Below the pieces are notes generated by a model. The model was not told the origin of the DNA. It searched no databases and was given only the letters and a program-made list of their open reading frames with translations. DNA of 27,500 bases from Eimeria necatrix (Eukaryota; Apicomplexa; Conoidasida; Eucoccidiorida; Eimeriidae), in the NCBI RefSeq assembly GCF_000499385.1, contig NW_013655302.1:7152-34651 (forward strand), in the 5' to 3' direction. The translations under genes and the position numbers were made by a program. Positions 10,155 through 21,056 of this stretch are shown here, piece by piece; the first letter of the stretch is position 1, and the number at the start of each line of letters is the position of its first letter.

Positions 10155-10428
10155 AAAGGACTTTTGGACTTGGAAGAAAAATTGGATTTTATTTATTTAT
10201 TTATTCTTTTTAATTCGAAGAATTAAAAAGAAATAAATAAATAAATAAAATAAATTCAATTTTTCTTTCAAGTTCTAAAAGTCCTTTTTGATCTGGGGTT
10301 ATGAAAAGGACTTTGAGAACTTGGAAGAATAATTGAATTGATTTTATTTATTTATTTATTCTTTTTAATTCAAATAATTAAAAAGAATAAATAAATAAAT
10401 AAAATAAATTCAATTATTATTTTCGAAT
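10155..10428. repeat. Two adjacent large inverted repeats of related sequence
   Basis: First: the arm near 10155-10215 (AAGGACTTTTGGACTTGGAAG through TTTTTAATTC) pairs with 10220-10289. Second: the arm near 10310-10369 pairs with about 10375-10428. Both stems share an ATTTATTTATTTATTCTTTTTAATT core and almost no loop, so the second looks like a duplicate of the first. Either could extrude as a cruciform. They lie upstream of the MATH-like exons. Confidence 0.8.
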
Positions 10429-10587
10429 TAAAAGAAATAAATAAATGGCCCGACATGGCGGACTTGTGCAAAAATGGCGTTTTCTTTTTTTCGATTTCTC
10501 TTCGCCGTTTTTTTTCTTTTTTTTTTAATTTCAAACTCCGCCGCTTTTGAGACTTCTGCGGTAAATTAACAATTCAATTATTCAGTC

Positions 10588-10700
10588 ATTTTATCATTAA
10601 TTATTTAATTATTTAATTATTTAATTATTTAATTAATTAATTAATTAATTAATTAATTAATTAATTAATTATTTATTTATTTATTTATTTAATTCAATTA
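10588..10700. repeat. AATT/ATTT simple repeat
   Basis: TTATTTAATTA units pass into (AATT)n and then (ATTT)n; intronic or intergenic just before the first inferred MATH-gene exon. Confidence 0.9.
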
Positions 10701-10731
10701 TTTGCAATTTGCCCTTTGCTGTGCCGCGCAG

Positions 10732-11515
10732 AGAGCCAGCGGCTGCTGCAGCTTCCTGCAGGGCCTGGGGTGAGTGGGACTTCTGCGTTTTTTCTGAAAG
10801 TTCCTGGCGAGTCTAATTCGGCTTTTTGAACTCAATTTGAACTCAATTTTGATTAAATTTGAACTAATTTGAATTTAATTTGAATTTAATTCCATTTTAG
10901 TTCCTTTTCGCGCAGAAAAGCTCCGAAAAAGCCTCCAAAAAAGCCCCTTTTGGCCCCTTTTTGCACTCAACTCGCCGCCTACCGCAAACACCCTCTCGAA
11001 AGCCCGTTTTGCGACTGTCTTTTTCTCGGCGACTTTTCCGCCCGCTGGACCATCACGGACTTCCGCAGGGTCTGTACATACACCCCAGCCTTCTTGCTGA
11101 CTTCTCAGTTTTTCTTTTCTTTTTTCTTTTCACTTTTTTTATTCTGCAGTTTTCTCTTTCATCTTTCCTCTTTTCAGTTCGAAGGGGCTGTACATACACC
11201 CCAACCTTCTTGCTGACTTCTCCAGTTTTATTTTTCTTTTTTTCACTTTTTAATTCCGCGACTTTTTACTTCATTTTTCCTCTTTTGTTGTTTTATTTTA
11301 TCGACAACTTCTCCATGTTTTTAATCTCTTTTATTCTCTCAGCAGCTTCTCCACTTTGTGGGGCAGCAGCTGTACATACACCGCAGCCTGCTGCATGCGT
11401 TCAGCTGCAGGTGTACATACACCCCAATCTTCGCAGCTTCTGCAGCTGCAGAGCCGACCTATATATCGAATTAATCAGTTAAATTAACAGATCAAATAAA
11501 CCAATTAATTAACTC

Positions 11516-11578
<63 letters not shown>

Positions 11579-12797
11579 TTTGTTGCAAGAAAGTACTCTG
11601 GAGGGAAAGAAGTTCTTCTTCGCCGGCTCTGGTCACCAGCCGATTTCCCTTCGCCGGCCTTCGCCACTTTCGCCTCAAATTCAGCCCCTGGGGAAACATG
11701 TCTTCAAAGCCAGGGTAAGCAGCAGCAGCAGCAGCTGCTGCAGCAGCAGCTGCTGCAGCAGCAGCTGCTGCAGCAGCAGCTGCAGCAGCAGCAACAACAA
11801 CAGCCGCAGCAGCAGAGGCTGCAACGCATTGCTGCGGATTGCCGCTACTGCTGCTGCTGCTGCTGCCTTTGCTGCTGCTGCTGTGCTGCTGCTGCTGCTG
11901 CTGGTTGGATTGTGTCTTTGAGTTTGTTTATTTATTTTTAATTATTTGCAACATTTGAGCAGCTGCTTCCGTGGCTGCAGGTGGGCATGTGCTGCGGTGG
12001 GAGTTGACAGCGAGTTGGGAAAGCGGCTTTAAAGTGTTTTTGACTTTTAAAAGAGTTGAAGTTTGTTTTATATTCCCAATTTATGTTTTATTTCATTAAT
12101 TGTTTTATTAATTTGCTTTTTGTCTTCAGATTTGTTTCTTTTCAACTCCAACAAGTGGAAACCTGGCGCGAACTCACTTACCCCATTTTGCTCACCGTCG
12201 GCGGGATCACCAGGGGGCCCTTCAGATACCGCAGCGCAGAGTATTTCCAGGTGAATAAAATAAAAATAAATAATTAAATTAAAATTAAATTCAATTCAAA
12301 AAAAGAATCCGAAGTATTAAAAAAACGGAAATGAACTCCGGCGTTTCCTCTTCGACGCAGTCGCCTCGTCGCGGCGCTGGGGTGTCTGTACACCCTAATA
12401 TGAACTGCGATCGTGAATTTCAACTTTTGAATTCTTCACTTTTTTGAACATTTAAGAGTCCGTTGAAAAGGCTTTCATTTGCAGAAATTTTCAAGTTTTG
12501 AATTGTTTGCATTTATCCTTTTATTTATCCTTTTATTTATCCTTTTGTTGTTTCTTTTGGCGCTGCTTTCATGGATTGATGGCAGCAGCTTCCGCACATT
12601 TAAATTCATTAAATGTCCTTTTTATTTAATTATTTGATTTTGTTTTCCATTTATTTCGCCAATGTCCTTTTTATTTAATTATTTAATTTTCTTTTCCATT
12701 TATTTCGCCTCAGGCTGCAAACTCCTTCTGCAAACTCGAAGATCTCAAGCCCGAGGCGGACGCCCTCAAAGTGTCCGTAGAGGTGGCGCCGATGTGA
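10732..12797 (+). CDS. MATH-domain-like protein, 3' part (N-terminus not found)
   Basis: Exons with agreeing phases: 10732-10769 (tentative), 10916-11069, 11590-11714, 11981-12013, 12130-12250, 12714-12797 (TGA). The joined product has a Lys/Pro-rich start (APKKPPKKP), then CDCLFLGDFSARWTITDF, RFPFAGLRHFRLKFSPWGN, ETWRELTYPILLTVGG and a tail FCKLEDLKPEADALKVSVEV. WxIxDF, then SRFPFAGLRHFRLKFSPWGN and a closing ALKVSVEV fit the beginning, middle and end of a MATH/TRAF-C beta-sandwich, a fold that binds peptides and often serves ubiquitin-ligase adaptors. A possible upstream exon near 9786-9868 is Gln-rich. Intron 11070-11589 has four palindrome copies. The family call rests on pattern only. 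Confidence 0.55.
11071..11423 (+). repeat. Cluster of four palindrome copies in one intron
   Basis: Copies at 11071-11084, 11187-11200, 11369-11382 and 11410-11423, all in the orientation TACATACACC. The first starts 2 nt after the donor of the WTITDF exon. Segments 11071-11100 and 11187-11220 also share flanking sequence (CACCCCAnCCTTCTTGCTGACTTCTC), so the first two are a local duplication. Confidence 0.85.
11515..11582. repeat. (ATTT)n array before a splice acceptor
   Basis: About 16 perfect TATT units lead to the acceptor used at 11590, serving as an unusually AT-pure polypyrimidine-like tract. Confidence 0.9.
11719..11905. repeat. Interleaved CAG and CTG runs
   Basis: Alternating CAG and CTG blocks with CAGCTGCTGCAG turns can fold into several hairpins. 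They fall in the MATH-gene intron after 11714. Confidence 0.85.
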
Positions 12798-12799
12798 AC

Positions 12800-12985
12800 T
12801 CAAGAAAAGGATCTTTTGAAGTAAATAAAAAGATCTTTTGAAATAAATAAGAAGATCTTTTTAAGTAAATAAAAAGATCTTTTTATATAAAAAGATCTTT
12901 TGAAATAAAAAGGATCTTTTGAAACATAAAAAGGATCTTTTGAAATAAAAAAGGATCTTTCGAAGTGGAAAAGGATCTTTGAAAG
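12800..12985. repeat. AAGGATCTTTTGAAATAAAT minisatellite
   Basis: About eight imperfect units of around 20-24 bp, each with an A/G-GATCTTTT core, start a few bases after the stop codon of the MATH-like gene, so they form its 3' flank or UTR. Confidence 0.9.
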
Positions 12986-13865
12986 TGCATTTCCTGGTTT
13001 TGAAAGCAGAAGAAGAAAAGGACTTGCAAGTACTTCTTCTTTATCTTTCTTTCAAAACTCTGAGTCAAATCCGAGAAAAACAAAAAGACAAAAGTTGCGA
13101 ATTTTCCCAAGTTTTTTTTCCCACGACAGCAAAGCAGCCAAGAACAGCTTCTTGGCTTTCTTTCTCCCGGCGCCAACAAGTTTAAACTGACAGCGCCTGG
13201 GGGCCCCCCTGGACCAGTGGTCCACTGGTCCACTGCGGGTGGTCCACTCCCGAGGACTTCGCTGCGGTGATGCCTCTGGGTTTGCCCCCCTGCACTGCGT
13301 GAGTGCATGCATGCAGAAATATAATTATTTAAAACTAAATTGACACATATAGTGCAGCATAAGAGCAATTAAATGTTTATTTACTTTATATTTATTTATG
13401 TTTATTTATATTTGTTTATATTTATTTATATTTTGTATTGTTATGGTGGCCTTCTTATAAGGGCACATTTCCCTCTGGGCCTGAGCTGTACATACACCGG
13501 AGGCGCAGCGCCCGGGGCTCCCGCGGCGGAACTTTTCGTTTTGGGAAAAACAGAAAAGTTGGAAAGTTTTTGAATTAAATTTAATTTTTAAATTCATTTG
13601 ACATTCTTTTTGGCGTTTAATAGATCTGCAGTTAGAGCTTCAATTAAACTTTTATTTCCTCTTTTATTTCCTCTTTTATTTCCTCTTTTGTTTCATCTTT
13701 TGTTTCCTTTTTGTTGCATTTTTATTCCATTTTTATTCATTTTATTTTATTTTATTTATTTTATTTTATTTTCCTTTTTGTTCCACACGAAGGGCCTCCG
13801 GCGTTTGCGGAAGAAAAGACGGAAAAGCAAAAAGACCAAAAACCACTTTTGCAATTAAACACCAT
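12986..13865. other. Intergenic stretch, no supported gene
   Basis: Includes a run of overlapping GGACCAGTGGTCC/ACTGGTCCAC palindromes (13211-13248), a palindrome copy at 13485-13498, and T-rich (TTTATTTCC)n sequence near 13650-13780. Open frames on both strands here lack coding character. Confidence 0.5.
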
Positions 13866-15327
13866 TTCAGTCTTCCAATTAATGGCAATTTAATGGCAAT
13901 TTAATGGCAATTTAATGGCAACTTAATGCGAATTTAATGCTAATTTAATGCTAATTTAATGCTAATTTAATGCTAATTTAATGCTAATTTAATGCTAATT
14001 TAATGCTAATTTAATGCTAATTTGATGCTAATTTAATGGCAATTTAATGCTAATTTGATGCTAATTTAATGGCAATTTAATGCTAATTTGATGCTAACTT
14101 AATGGCAATTTAATGGCAATTTAATGCTAATTTAATGCTAATTTAGTGGCAATTTGATGCTAATTTAATGGCAATTTAATGCTAATTTGATGCTAATTCG
14201 ATGCTAATTTAATGCTAATTTAGTGACAATTTAATGCTAACTTAATGGCAATTAATTGGCAAATTAAAGGACAATTAAATGCCAATTAAATGCTAATTAA
14301 GTGGCAATTAAATGGCAATTAAATGACAACTTAGTGCCAATTTAATGGCAATTAAACGACAGGTGAATGGCAATTTAATGCCAAATATATGCCAATTAAA
14401 TGCCAATTAAATGCCAATTAAATGCCAATTAATTGTAAATTAAATGCCAATTAACTGTAGACTGAAAGCCAATTAAATCCCAATTAAATGCCAATTAAAT
14501 GCCATTAAAGTGCCAATTAAATGCCATTAAAGTGCCAATTAAATGCCATTTAAGTGCCAATTAAATGCCATTTAATTTGCATTTGACTGGCATTTAATTG
14601 CCAAGCAAAAATTCAATTAAATGCCAATTAGTTGCCAGTTAAATGCCACTTAATTGCCACTTAGTTGCCAATTAAATGTTCAATTAATAAGCAATTAAAT
14701 GTTCAATTGGTTGCCAATTAAATGCCATTTAAATGCAAATTAAATACTTAATTAGTTGCCACTTAATTGCCAGTTAAATATTCAATTAATTGCCAATTAA
14801 TTGCCAATTAATTGCCATTAAAAATGCCATTTGAATGCCACTTAATTGCAATTTAAATGCCATTTAATTCCCATTTAAAATGCCACTAATTGCCATTTAA
14901 AATGCCATTAATTGCCATTTTTAATGCCATTTAAAATGCCATTAATTGCAATTTAAATGCCATTTAATTCCCATTTAAAATGCCATTAATTGCCACTTAG
15001 AATGCCATTAATTGCCACTTAAAATGCCATTAATTGCCATTTAAAATGCCATTAATTGCCATTTAAAATGCCATTAATTGCCATTTAAAATGCCATTAAT
15101 TGCCATTTAAAATGCCATTTAAAATGCCATTAAATGCCACTTAAAATGCCATTAATTGCCATTTAAAATGCCACTAATTCCCATTTTTAATGCCATTAAT
15201 TGCCATTTAAAATGCCATTAATTGCCATTTAAATTGCCATTTAAAATGCCATTAATTCCCATTTTTAATGCCATTAATTGCCATTTAAAATGCCATTTAA
15301 ATTGCCATTAATTGCCATTAATTGCCA
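13866..15327. repeat. 1.4-kb AT-rich satellite with a composition gradient
   Basis: Tandem units change along the array: TTTAATGGCAA, then AATTTAATGCT, then AATTAAATGCC, and finally a 22-bp unit TTAATTGCCATTTAAAATGCCA. Divergence is greatest in the middle (14250-14850) and units are most uniform at the right (14990-15320). There are no genes inside. The last unit meets the 3' end of the Ala-rich gene. Confidence 0.95.
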
Positions 15328-15459
15328 TTAATTGAGAGACTCGACTTCGAGCTGGAGTTGGAGTTGCATTTCTTTTTTTCTTTTTTCTTTTTTCTCCGCC
15401 TCCAAAATCCCCTCCTCCACCACCCGCAGCTCTTCAGCATTCCGTTCGCCTTCGCAGTC

Positions 15460-15510
<51 letters not shown>

Positions 15511-15648
15511 AGCAGCAGCAGCAGCAGCCGATGCTGCTGCTGCTGCTGCTGCTGCTGCTGGCTTGGCAGTCTTGCCGTTCTCCGTCGCGTTGGAGTCCTC
15601 TTTGGAGTCTGGGCAAGTCGAAGGCACTTCTTCCTGCTCGGCGTTGCC

Positions 15649-15707
<59 letters not shown>

Positions 15708-15833
15708 TGTTGCTGCTGCTGTGGTTTAAAATGTTGTCTTCAGCTTCTCTTTTGGTCTTTTTGAGGCGGCGGCTGTCAGCCAAAGCGCGCTCGCTGCTGC
15801 CAGGCTCTGTGCGCTTCCTGCTGCTCACGTCGC

Positions 15834-15883
<50 letters not shown>

Positions 15884-16245
15884 TTGACTCCTTTGGCGGC
15901 GCTTTTGGCTGCGGATTTCCGCGGAATGTCAAAGACCAAGTAACCCTCCGACGGAGGCGCAGCAGCAGCAAGAATTGCTGCTGCTGCTGCTGCTGCTGCG
16001 TGCCGGCGGGGCCGCCCGCAGTCCGTAGGCGGGGGGTCCCGTGCTGCTGCTGCTGCTGCTGCTGCTGCTAAGCTTGCTGCTCTAGATTCTGCTGCTGGTT
16101 TCGAGCTGCTCCCCTCGGAATGCACGCGCCGCCGCCGCCGCCGGCCAGCTCCTTCAGCAACAGCAGCAGCAGCTCCCGTCTGCCTCGCGGGCCGTCCCCT
16201 ACCGGCCTTGCTCTCCGCAGAAGACTGCGCCGAGTCCGGCTCCGC

Positions 16246-16295
<50 letters not shown>

Positions 16296-16438
16296 AGGGG
16301 CTGCGCCAGCCGTGGCGCTCGCACTCCGCCACAAATTGGTTCTGCAGCGCAGCAGCAAGGCGGCTGTCTCTGGCGGGCAGCGAGCGGCGGGGGAGAGCAG
16401 CAGCTCGCTGCTTCCGCCTGCGGCGAGTGTGCTGCTGC

Positions 16439-16482
<44 letters not shown>

Positions 16483-17537
16483 GGTGGTGGTGGCTGCTGC
16501 TGTTGAGGCGTCGGAGTCCTTCTCGCCCGCGGCTTCTGCTGCTGCCTCTGCTGCTGCTTTGGCTGCGCCATCGTGGGCTAGTTCGTCATCTGCTGCTTCA
16601 CCAGCAGCTGCTGCTGCTTCTGCTGCTGCTGCTGCTGCCAGTGCTGCTGCTGCTGCTGCTGCAGCTTTCGTGGCTGCTTCCTCCTCTTCTGCTGCACGCG
16701 CTGCTGCTGCTTCTTCAGGCACCGCCTCCGATGCTGCGGTTGCGTCAAGTGCTTCTGCTGCTGCAGCTTTGGTTGCCGCTGCACCTGCTGCTGCAGCCGC
16801 TGCTGCTGCTGCTGCAGCTGCTGCTTCAGTTGCTGGTTTTGCTGGTGCATCACGAGCCACTGCTCCTGATGCTGCTGACCCTCTTGCTGCTGCCTTATTT
16901 GGCGCCCCAGCTGGTGCCTCGCTTGCCGCCTTGCCATCAGCTGGAGCTGCTGCAGCAGCCGCAGCAGCAGCAGCAGCAGCAGCCGCGACTTTCTCCGCTG
17001 CTGCTGCTGCAGCAGCATTCTGTCTGACCTGTTCGCTGCTGCACTTAGCAGCTGCTGGAGCTGCTGCTGCCACTGGGGGCTTCTCCCTCTTCGGTTCATC
17101 TGTGTCTGTTCAAGCAGCACAAACGCCCCACAAAAGATGCATCAACAACTTCTCATAGCAGCAGCAGCAGCAGCAGCTGCTGCTGCTGCTGCTGCTGCTG
17201 CAGCAACAGGTGGCTACGGGCGTGAGCACTGCGGGTCTAAGGGCCGACTGCGCAGCGCGCGGAGGAGGAGCGCGGGTGGTTTGGGGTGTACGTACACCTG
17301 AGACCGGCTGGGCTTACTTTTTTGGGTTTCTTTTGCGGACTCGGGAATTGCTGCAGCTGTTTGGTTTGCTGCTTCTCCCTTATCGTCTGCTGCTGCTTCC
17401 TCGGCTTCTTCTGCTGCTGCAGGCTTCGGGCCGTCAGCTTTCCTGGCGGATTCAACTTTTGCAGAAGTGCTGCTGACTGCCGCGAGAGCCGCGGAGCCCC
17501 GCGGGCCGTCGCCGGGGGCCGCTGCTGGGCTTTTCAT
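15328..17537 (-). CDS. Ala/Ser-rich basic protein, probably nuclear, function unknown
   Basis: Two exons on the minus strand: 17537-17318 and 17105-15328. A GTAAGC donor in phase 1 joins exon 2 in frame (EKPPVAAAAP), giving 665 aa to a TAA. ATG follows a pyrimidine tract ending CTTTTTAGCC, suggesting a 5' UTR intron. Long Ala runs, one Ser run and one Asn/Ser run are broken by ordinary protein: acidic (AARAAEEEEAATK, GEKDSDAST), basic (HTRRRRKQR, GRRRRRRVHSE, SRRLKKTKREAEDN) and one segment free of repeats, SEGYLVFDIPRKSAAKS. The basic patches resemble nuclear localisation signals. No known domain is recognised. The C-terminus (EAEKKEKRKKEMQLQLQLEV) is a charged helix. Homopolymer runs of this type are typical of Eimeria proteins. 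Confidence 0.65.
17285..17298. repeat. Perfect palindrome GGTGTACGTACACC beside a splice donor
   Basis: It lies 20 nt inside the intron of the Ala-rich gene. On the minus strand CAG|GTGTAC makes a second, in-frame donor-like site downstream of the GTAAGC donor. Confidence 0.85.
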
Positions 17538-17816
17538 GGCTAAAAAGAAGAAAAAGGAACTTTTGTTTGCAGGGGATTCAAAAAATTCGGAGATCGCCCG
17601 GCAGCAGGGTCGGCAGCGGCGGTGATCGCGACGCCGTGCAGTTGAGTCGACGCGGGAGGAAACTGGCGCGGCGGAGGCGGAAACCCGGAAGAAGTCGGAA
17701 CTTTCCGGACTCGTTTTGAAGAAAAGAATAAATGAAATGAATTTGCGGGAAAAAGAAGGCCAAAAGACGGCGAGATCCGGCGAAAGTGTTTCCCTCAGCC
17801 GAAGCGCAGGGATGAC

Positions 17817-17876
17817 CCGCAGTGTGTTGCAGCTCCGGGTGTACGTACACCTCCGCCCGCAACACACCCTGCGGAA
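17817..17876. repeat. Palindrome nested in a longer hairpin
   Basis: CCGCAGTGTGTTGC (17817-17830) and GCAACACACCCTGCGG (17861-17876) are complementary except for a 2-nt bulge and enclose the perfect palindrome at 17838-17851. It lies about 300 bp upstream of the Ala-rich gene's start codon and may include a 5' UTR donor (GCGGAG|GTGTAC on the minus strand). Confidence 0.7.
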
Positions 17877-18316
17877 AAAACTCGTCTGCTGTTTAAATTT
17901 AATTCTTTTATTCTTCAAAAAGAACAAATAAAGCCTTTCAGCCGCTGCGGGCCAGCCACCCCACTCCCGCGGGCCCGCATGCGCCCAGCCCCAGCGGCTG
18001 CGGCCACAGGCTGGAAACTGCGGGTTTTCGCGGCCAAGTTCAAAAGCGAAGAAAAGAATTTCATTATTTCTTTTTTTAAAACCAAAGTCTCCAATTTGAG
18101 GCCAATTAAAGGCCCTTTTCCCCTCCCAGTGGCCTCCAGCCCCTCGGGACTTGGGGAAATGAGTCCGAAAAAGAAAACTTTTCAAATTTCCTTCAAATGG
18201 TACTTTTCAAATTCCAAGTCCAAACTTGCTGCTGCTGCTGCATGCGCTGGGGGCCCCCCAGCAGCTGCTGCAGATCTGCGCAGGCGCCATGGGGGCCCCA
18301 GCAGGCTCTTGGGCGC

Positions 18317-18462
18317 AGCTAGCTGTCTAGCTAGCCAGCCGTAGCTAGCTAGCCAGCTGGCTGGCTAGCTAGCTGGCTGGCCGGCTAGCTAGCTGGCTGG
18401 CTAGCTAGCTAGCTATAGCTAGCTAGCTAGACAGCTGGCTGGCTAGCTGGCCAGCTAGCCAG
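18317..18462. repeat. TAGC/TGGC tetranucleotide palindromic array
   Basis: Around 145 bp of AGCTAGCTGGCTGGC with many overlapping palindromes (GCTAGC, CTAGCTAG, AGCT). Both strands read almost the same, so it can fold back at many offsets. It follows GGGGGCCCC-rich sequence. Confidence 0.9.
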
Positions 18463-18991
18463 GGCTTTTCACAGCTCAGTGGCGGGCTGGAGCCGCAGAA
18501 GCTGCCTTTTATAATTTATAATGAAAATGAAAATAAAATTCCGGCAAAGAAGAAAAAATAAAAAGTGAAATAAATAAAAAATGAATTTAAAGTTCGAACT
18601 GCTTTTTCCGGTTTGCAGACACCCCGTGGCTCCCTCTCCGTCTCAAGTGGTGAAAATTAAAAATCATTTTTTAAATGAATTAATTCCATTTGTCGACAAT
18701 TTTATTTCCATTTATTTTCACCGACTATGTTCAATAGTTATGTTCACTAATTATGTTCATTAATCAAGTAATTGAATAATTAATTAATTGATTAATCAAT
18801 TAATTAATTAATCAATTAATAATTAACTGCATTATTTATTTGATTTTTAAATGCCAAAAAGAGGATTTAAATTGGCCGACGTTTGAAGTGTTTGTTTGGC
18901 GTTGGGGTGTATGTACAGCTCTTTCTCGCGAAACTGAGATGAAAATGATTTCGGGAAATACCCAAAGAATTAATTCTGAACTAACTGCGAC

Positions 18992-19041
<50 letters not shown>

Positions 19042-19216
19042 GCTGTCTCTCCCTTTTGAATTTTTGGAAACAACTCAAAACTCGGAAGGTAATAAAAAGA
19101 GAAATAAGGGAAAGAAACTAATTAAATTAAATTAAATTAACTAATTCAAACTGAAGCTTTTTTTCTCCATGCAATTCCCCTCTCGAGACTTCCCGCAGCT
19201 CGCGAAGCCAGCAGAC
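18463..19216. other. AT-rich intergenic stretch with one possible exon
   Basis: Contains an ATTAATTAATC tract (18763-18830), a palindrome copy at 18906-18919 and a CAG run (18994-19042). A plus-strand piece near 18860-18905 reads EDLNWPTFEVFVWRW and ends at a GG|GTGTATGTAC site, resembling an exon, but no partner exon was found. Confidence 0.4.
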
Positions 19217-20184
19217 CTAAGCAGCAGCAGCAGCTGCTGCAGCTGCTACTGCTGCTGCAGCTGCTGCTGCTGCTGCTGCAGTGGTGTAAAGGGCTGCAGC
19301 AAGAAGGGCGAAGTTGGAATTCAAAGTGTGCGTTGGGAGCAGCAAAGGGCAGCAGCAGCTGTCAGTGGGCCTCTGGGAAATCCTTGTTTGTCTTTTTGGA
19401 GTCTTTTGAAGTTTCGAAATAAACAAAAAGACTAAAAAGCGGAAACGGCGAGAAACGGATTTGCTGCTGCTGCGCTGCTGCGCTGCTGCGCTGCTGCAGC
19501 GCGGACTCGGCGCGCAGGGAACGCAGCAGCTCGGGGGCGATCTGGGGCGTTTTGGGGGCTGAAAAGAGGAAAATGGAGGAAATAAAAAGCGGAAAAGAGT
19601 TAAAAAGAAGTTTGGAAGGAGTTTAGCGGAAGTTTGAAGGCTTTAGAAGCGAAAAGACCTGCAGCGCGCCAGTTTCCACCAGTCCGCCCCGCCAGCGGCG
19701 CCCCGCCGCGGCCTTCCGGGCTGTCTGGCGCGGCTTTCGCGGAAATCTGCGGAGAAAAGACTTTTAATGTTGGAAAGTTTGCAAAAAAAAGAAGTCGAAG
19801 CGCGCGGGAGCCGCGGGGACGGCCGGACTGGCGAAAGTTGAACGGCGGCTGCTGCTGCTGCATGCCGGCAGGCGACTGCGTGGCCGCGATCTGCGCGGAA
19901 AGCTGGCGGATTCTGCAAAACCAAAAGTGCCTTCCGCTTCATTTTTGACTTTCTTTCAAGTTCTCGAAAGTGTTCTTTCGTCGGAGCTTTCCGCGGCGCA
20001 GATCGGCTGCGCCGCTGCGCCAGCTGTCTGTACACCCCAACTCCGCACTCCACTCTCCGCCCCTCTCCGCCACAACTGACCACTGGTCCATTTCCGGGGC
20101 CTCCTGGCGAGTTGTGCGGCAGAGCGCGTGCGATAGACAGGGACTTGGGCTGCTTTCCGCCTTCGGCTTTAGCAGCAGCGACCC

Positions 20185-20218
<34 letters not shown>

Positions 20219-20351
20219 CCAGCTGCGCCTCTCTCCTGCTGCTGCCCTTTCCCGCTGCTGCCCCGCCTTCCTTCTCCGGCCGCAGCGCTATTTCCTTTCC
20301 TGTCCACCCAAAGCAGCAAAGAAACCTGCTCAGCCTTTCCCGCCGCTCCCG

Positions 20352-20394
<43 letters not shown>

Positions 20395-20727
20395 ATCCGG
20401 TCTTTTCTTTTTCTCCTTTCAACTCCAAGACAACAGCGCAAAGTTCGTTCAGCCTTTTCCCAGGGCCTCCCAGCGGCTTTCTCTTCTCCTGATTTCCGCA
20501 TTTGCTGCTTCTGCAGCTTCGCCAGCGGCCCGAGTTCTGCTGCAGCAGCAGCAGCAGCAGCAGCAGCAGCGCAGCGGCTCGCCTCGTGGTTTGGCGGCAG
20601 GGAGATTCAAGAGCTCTCCGCGCTGCAGTAGGTGCTGCTGCAGCTTCTCTGCTTCCGGGGTTTGTCTGAGTAGCCGAAGATCATTTTTAAGTTCTGAACT
20701 TTCCGCATTTCCGCGAACTGCAGCAGC
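19217..20727 (-). CDS. CAG-rich gene, partial model, function unknown
   Basis: Coding-like segments on the minus strand: about 20727-20449 (SSELKNDLRLLRQTPEAEKL; RRRESRWEALGK), about 20291-20036 (PEMDQWSVVAERGGEWSAEL), 19912-19659 (IRQLSAQIAATQ; PPFNFRQSGRPRGSRALRL), 19558 to about 19470 (PKTPQIAPELLRSLRAESAL) and a possible Ala-rich last exon ending at a TAG at 19217. Joins 20036/19912 and 19659/19558 agree in phase. The donor at 20036 overlaps a palindrome copy. No start codon was found and the first and last exons are weak. Leu-rich amphipathic pieces suggest helices; no domain is recognised. Confidence 0.4.
20024..20037. repeat. Palindrome copy overlapping an inferred 5' splice site
   Basis: On the minus strand the exon ends ...GAGTTGGG and the intron starts GTGTACAGAC. 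Phase 2 at this donor matches the acceptor at 19912. Confidence 0.55.
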
Positions 20728-20974
20728 AGCAGCAGCAGCAGCAGCAGCTGAGCGCGTCCCCCTGCTGCTGCTGCCTCCGGCGGTCCCGTTTCGAAAGGCG
20801 CCCTTGCATGCTGCTGCGGCGCGCTGCCCTGCTGCCCCCGCTGTCCCCGCTGCTGCTGCCGCCGCTGCTGCTGCTGCTGCTGCTGCTGCCGGTGCTGCTG
20901 CTGGGGATGGGCCCCGGGAAGGCGGGCAGCGGGGAGTGAATGTTGTTCGGGGGCTGCGGCTCTGGGGCGGCCGG

Positions 20975-21016
<42 letters not shown>

Positions 21017-21056
21017 GGGCAGGGGGCCCCCCCTGCGCTCCGCGCTGCAGAGCGCA

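Noticed and set aside
13866..15327. CRISPR-like array of short repeats
   Set aside because: Units are 11-22 bp, directly abutting, AT-rich and without unique spacers; the setting is eukaryotic. It is a satellite.
15322..17158. Plus-strand open frames opposite the Ala-rich gene
   Set aside because: They are mirror translations of the triplet runs. The minus strand alone has a phase-consistent first exon, a GTAAGC donor and charged non-repeat segments.
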